Source: Bin55 sp965220235 (GTDB taxonomy: Bacteria > Pseudomonadota > Gammaproteobacteria > Pseudomonadales > Azotimanducaceae). From it: DNA of 64,000 bases. A program made the translations under genes and the position numbers. The stretch is from assembly GCA_965220235.1 (NCBI GenBank), contig OZ244815.1, positions 62,001 through 126,000 on the forward strand, in the 5' to 3' direction. Below are positions 63,911-64,000 of this stretch, piece after piece. Each line of letters starts with the position of its first letter. The first letter of the stretch is position 1. Below the pieces are notes generated by a model. The model was given only the letters and a program-made list of their open reading frames with translations, was not told where the DNA came from and searched no databases.

Positions 63911-64000
63911 ATGTCAATAGAGCAGTTTCGAATAGAAGCTAGGAATTGGTTAGGTGAGAATTGCCCCGAGAGTTTGCGTACCTCGGGCAGCTATACAGCA
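63911..64000 (+). CDS. Acyl-CoA dehydrogenase-like protein, N-terminal fragment cut by the window edge
   Basis: Thirty codons from ATG 63911 stay open to the window end: MSIEQFRIEARNWLGENCPE, then SLRTSG. The F-R-x-E-x-R-x-W-L-x-E-N-x-P pattern is the common opening of acyl-CoA dehydrogenases. The FAD and substrate regions are outside the window. Confidence 0.6.
   Translation, partial: MSIEQFRIEARNWLGENCPESLRTSGSYTA

Noticed and set aside
1..64000. tRNA, rRNA, CRISPR arrays, insertion sequences and prophage genes
   Set aside because: I looked through the gaps for cloverleaf T-arms, repeat arrays, transposase motifs and phage genes and found none; a tRNAscan or covariance search could still reveal small RNAs.

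Overview
The window holds a chromosomal replication-origin region and about 54 kb of flanking sequence. It comes from a gammaproteobacterium, probably an uncultured aquatic lineage, which I cannot place below class. The evidence is the order rpmH-rnpA-yidD-yidC-mnmE on the minus strand facing dnaA-dnaN-recF-gyrB on the plus strand, and the conserved block gshB-tonB-yqgE-ruvX-yggS-proC-yggT-metX-metW-DUF4426-rdgB-hemW. An E. coli-size GyrB with the gammaproteobacterial insertion and an RpoH sigma factor agree. Genes left of about 10 kb run leftward and dnaA to gyrB run rightward, as expected around a bidirectional origin. GTG and TTG starts are very common.

Layout. 1-1.1 kb: the end of a thymidine kinase gene and a formyl-tetrahydrofolate hydrolase-like gene. 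1.2-9.9 kb: parB, parA, rsmG, mnmG, a Sel1-repeat gene, mnmE, yidC, yidD, rnpA and rpmH. 9.9-10.5 kb: oriC and the dnaA promoter. 10.5-16.7 kb: dnaA, dnaN, recF and gyrB, with two perfect parS sites flanking gyrB. 17 kb: a second Sel1 gene, paralogous to the first. 17.9-23.8 kb: a tightly overlapping operon fmt-rsmB-trkA-trkH-plsC. 24-26.5 kb: a serine hydrolase and a eukaryote-type (GSII) glutamine synthetase behind a textbook sigma-54 promoter.

26.6-46.7 kb is accessory. It holds an enoyl-CoA hydratase-like gene, a flippase-like membrane protein, and an operon of a CDP-alcohol phosphatidyltransferase, a Cys-rich secreted protein and a DUF899 protein. An RsbW-like kinase, a periplasmic binding protein and an orphan histidine kinase follow. 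Next come two small membrane proteins built from one two-helix module, an ECF sigma factor fused to an Eis-like acetyltransferase/SCP2 module, a Phd/VapC toxin-antitoxin pair, arfB, a large lipoprotein with a CxxCH haem motif, rsgA, an extended SDR and two phytanoyl-CoA dioxygenase family proteins.

46.8-58.6 kb returns to housekeeping: rpoH-trmB-GST rightward, then the long gshB to hemW block leftward. 58.6-62 kb: an operon of a PhyH-family dioxygenase, a type I sulfatase and a DyP-type peroxidase. 62.2-63.8 kb: an Xre-ImmA/IrrE metalloprotease regulator overlapping a PIN-like gene, with two palindromes upstream. The window ends in the first 30 codons of an acyl-CoA dehydrogenase-like gene.

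The most unusual items are the sigma factor-acetyltransferase fusion, the Xre-ImmA/PIN pair with its operators, the haem lipoprotein, the PhyH-sulfatase-DyP cassette, the conserved-looking Cys-rich secreted protein, and the missing canonical start codons for full-length rnpA and rsmG. I saw no tRNA, rRNA, insertion sequence or CRISPR array.
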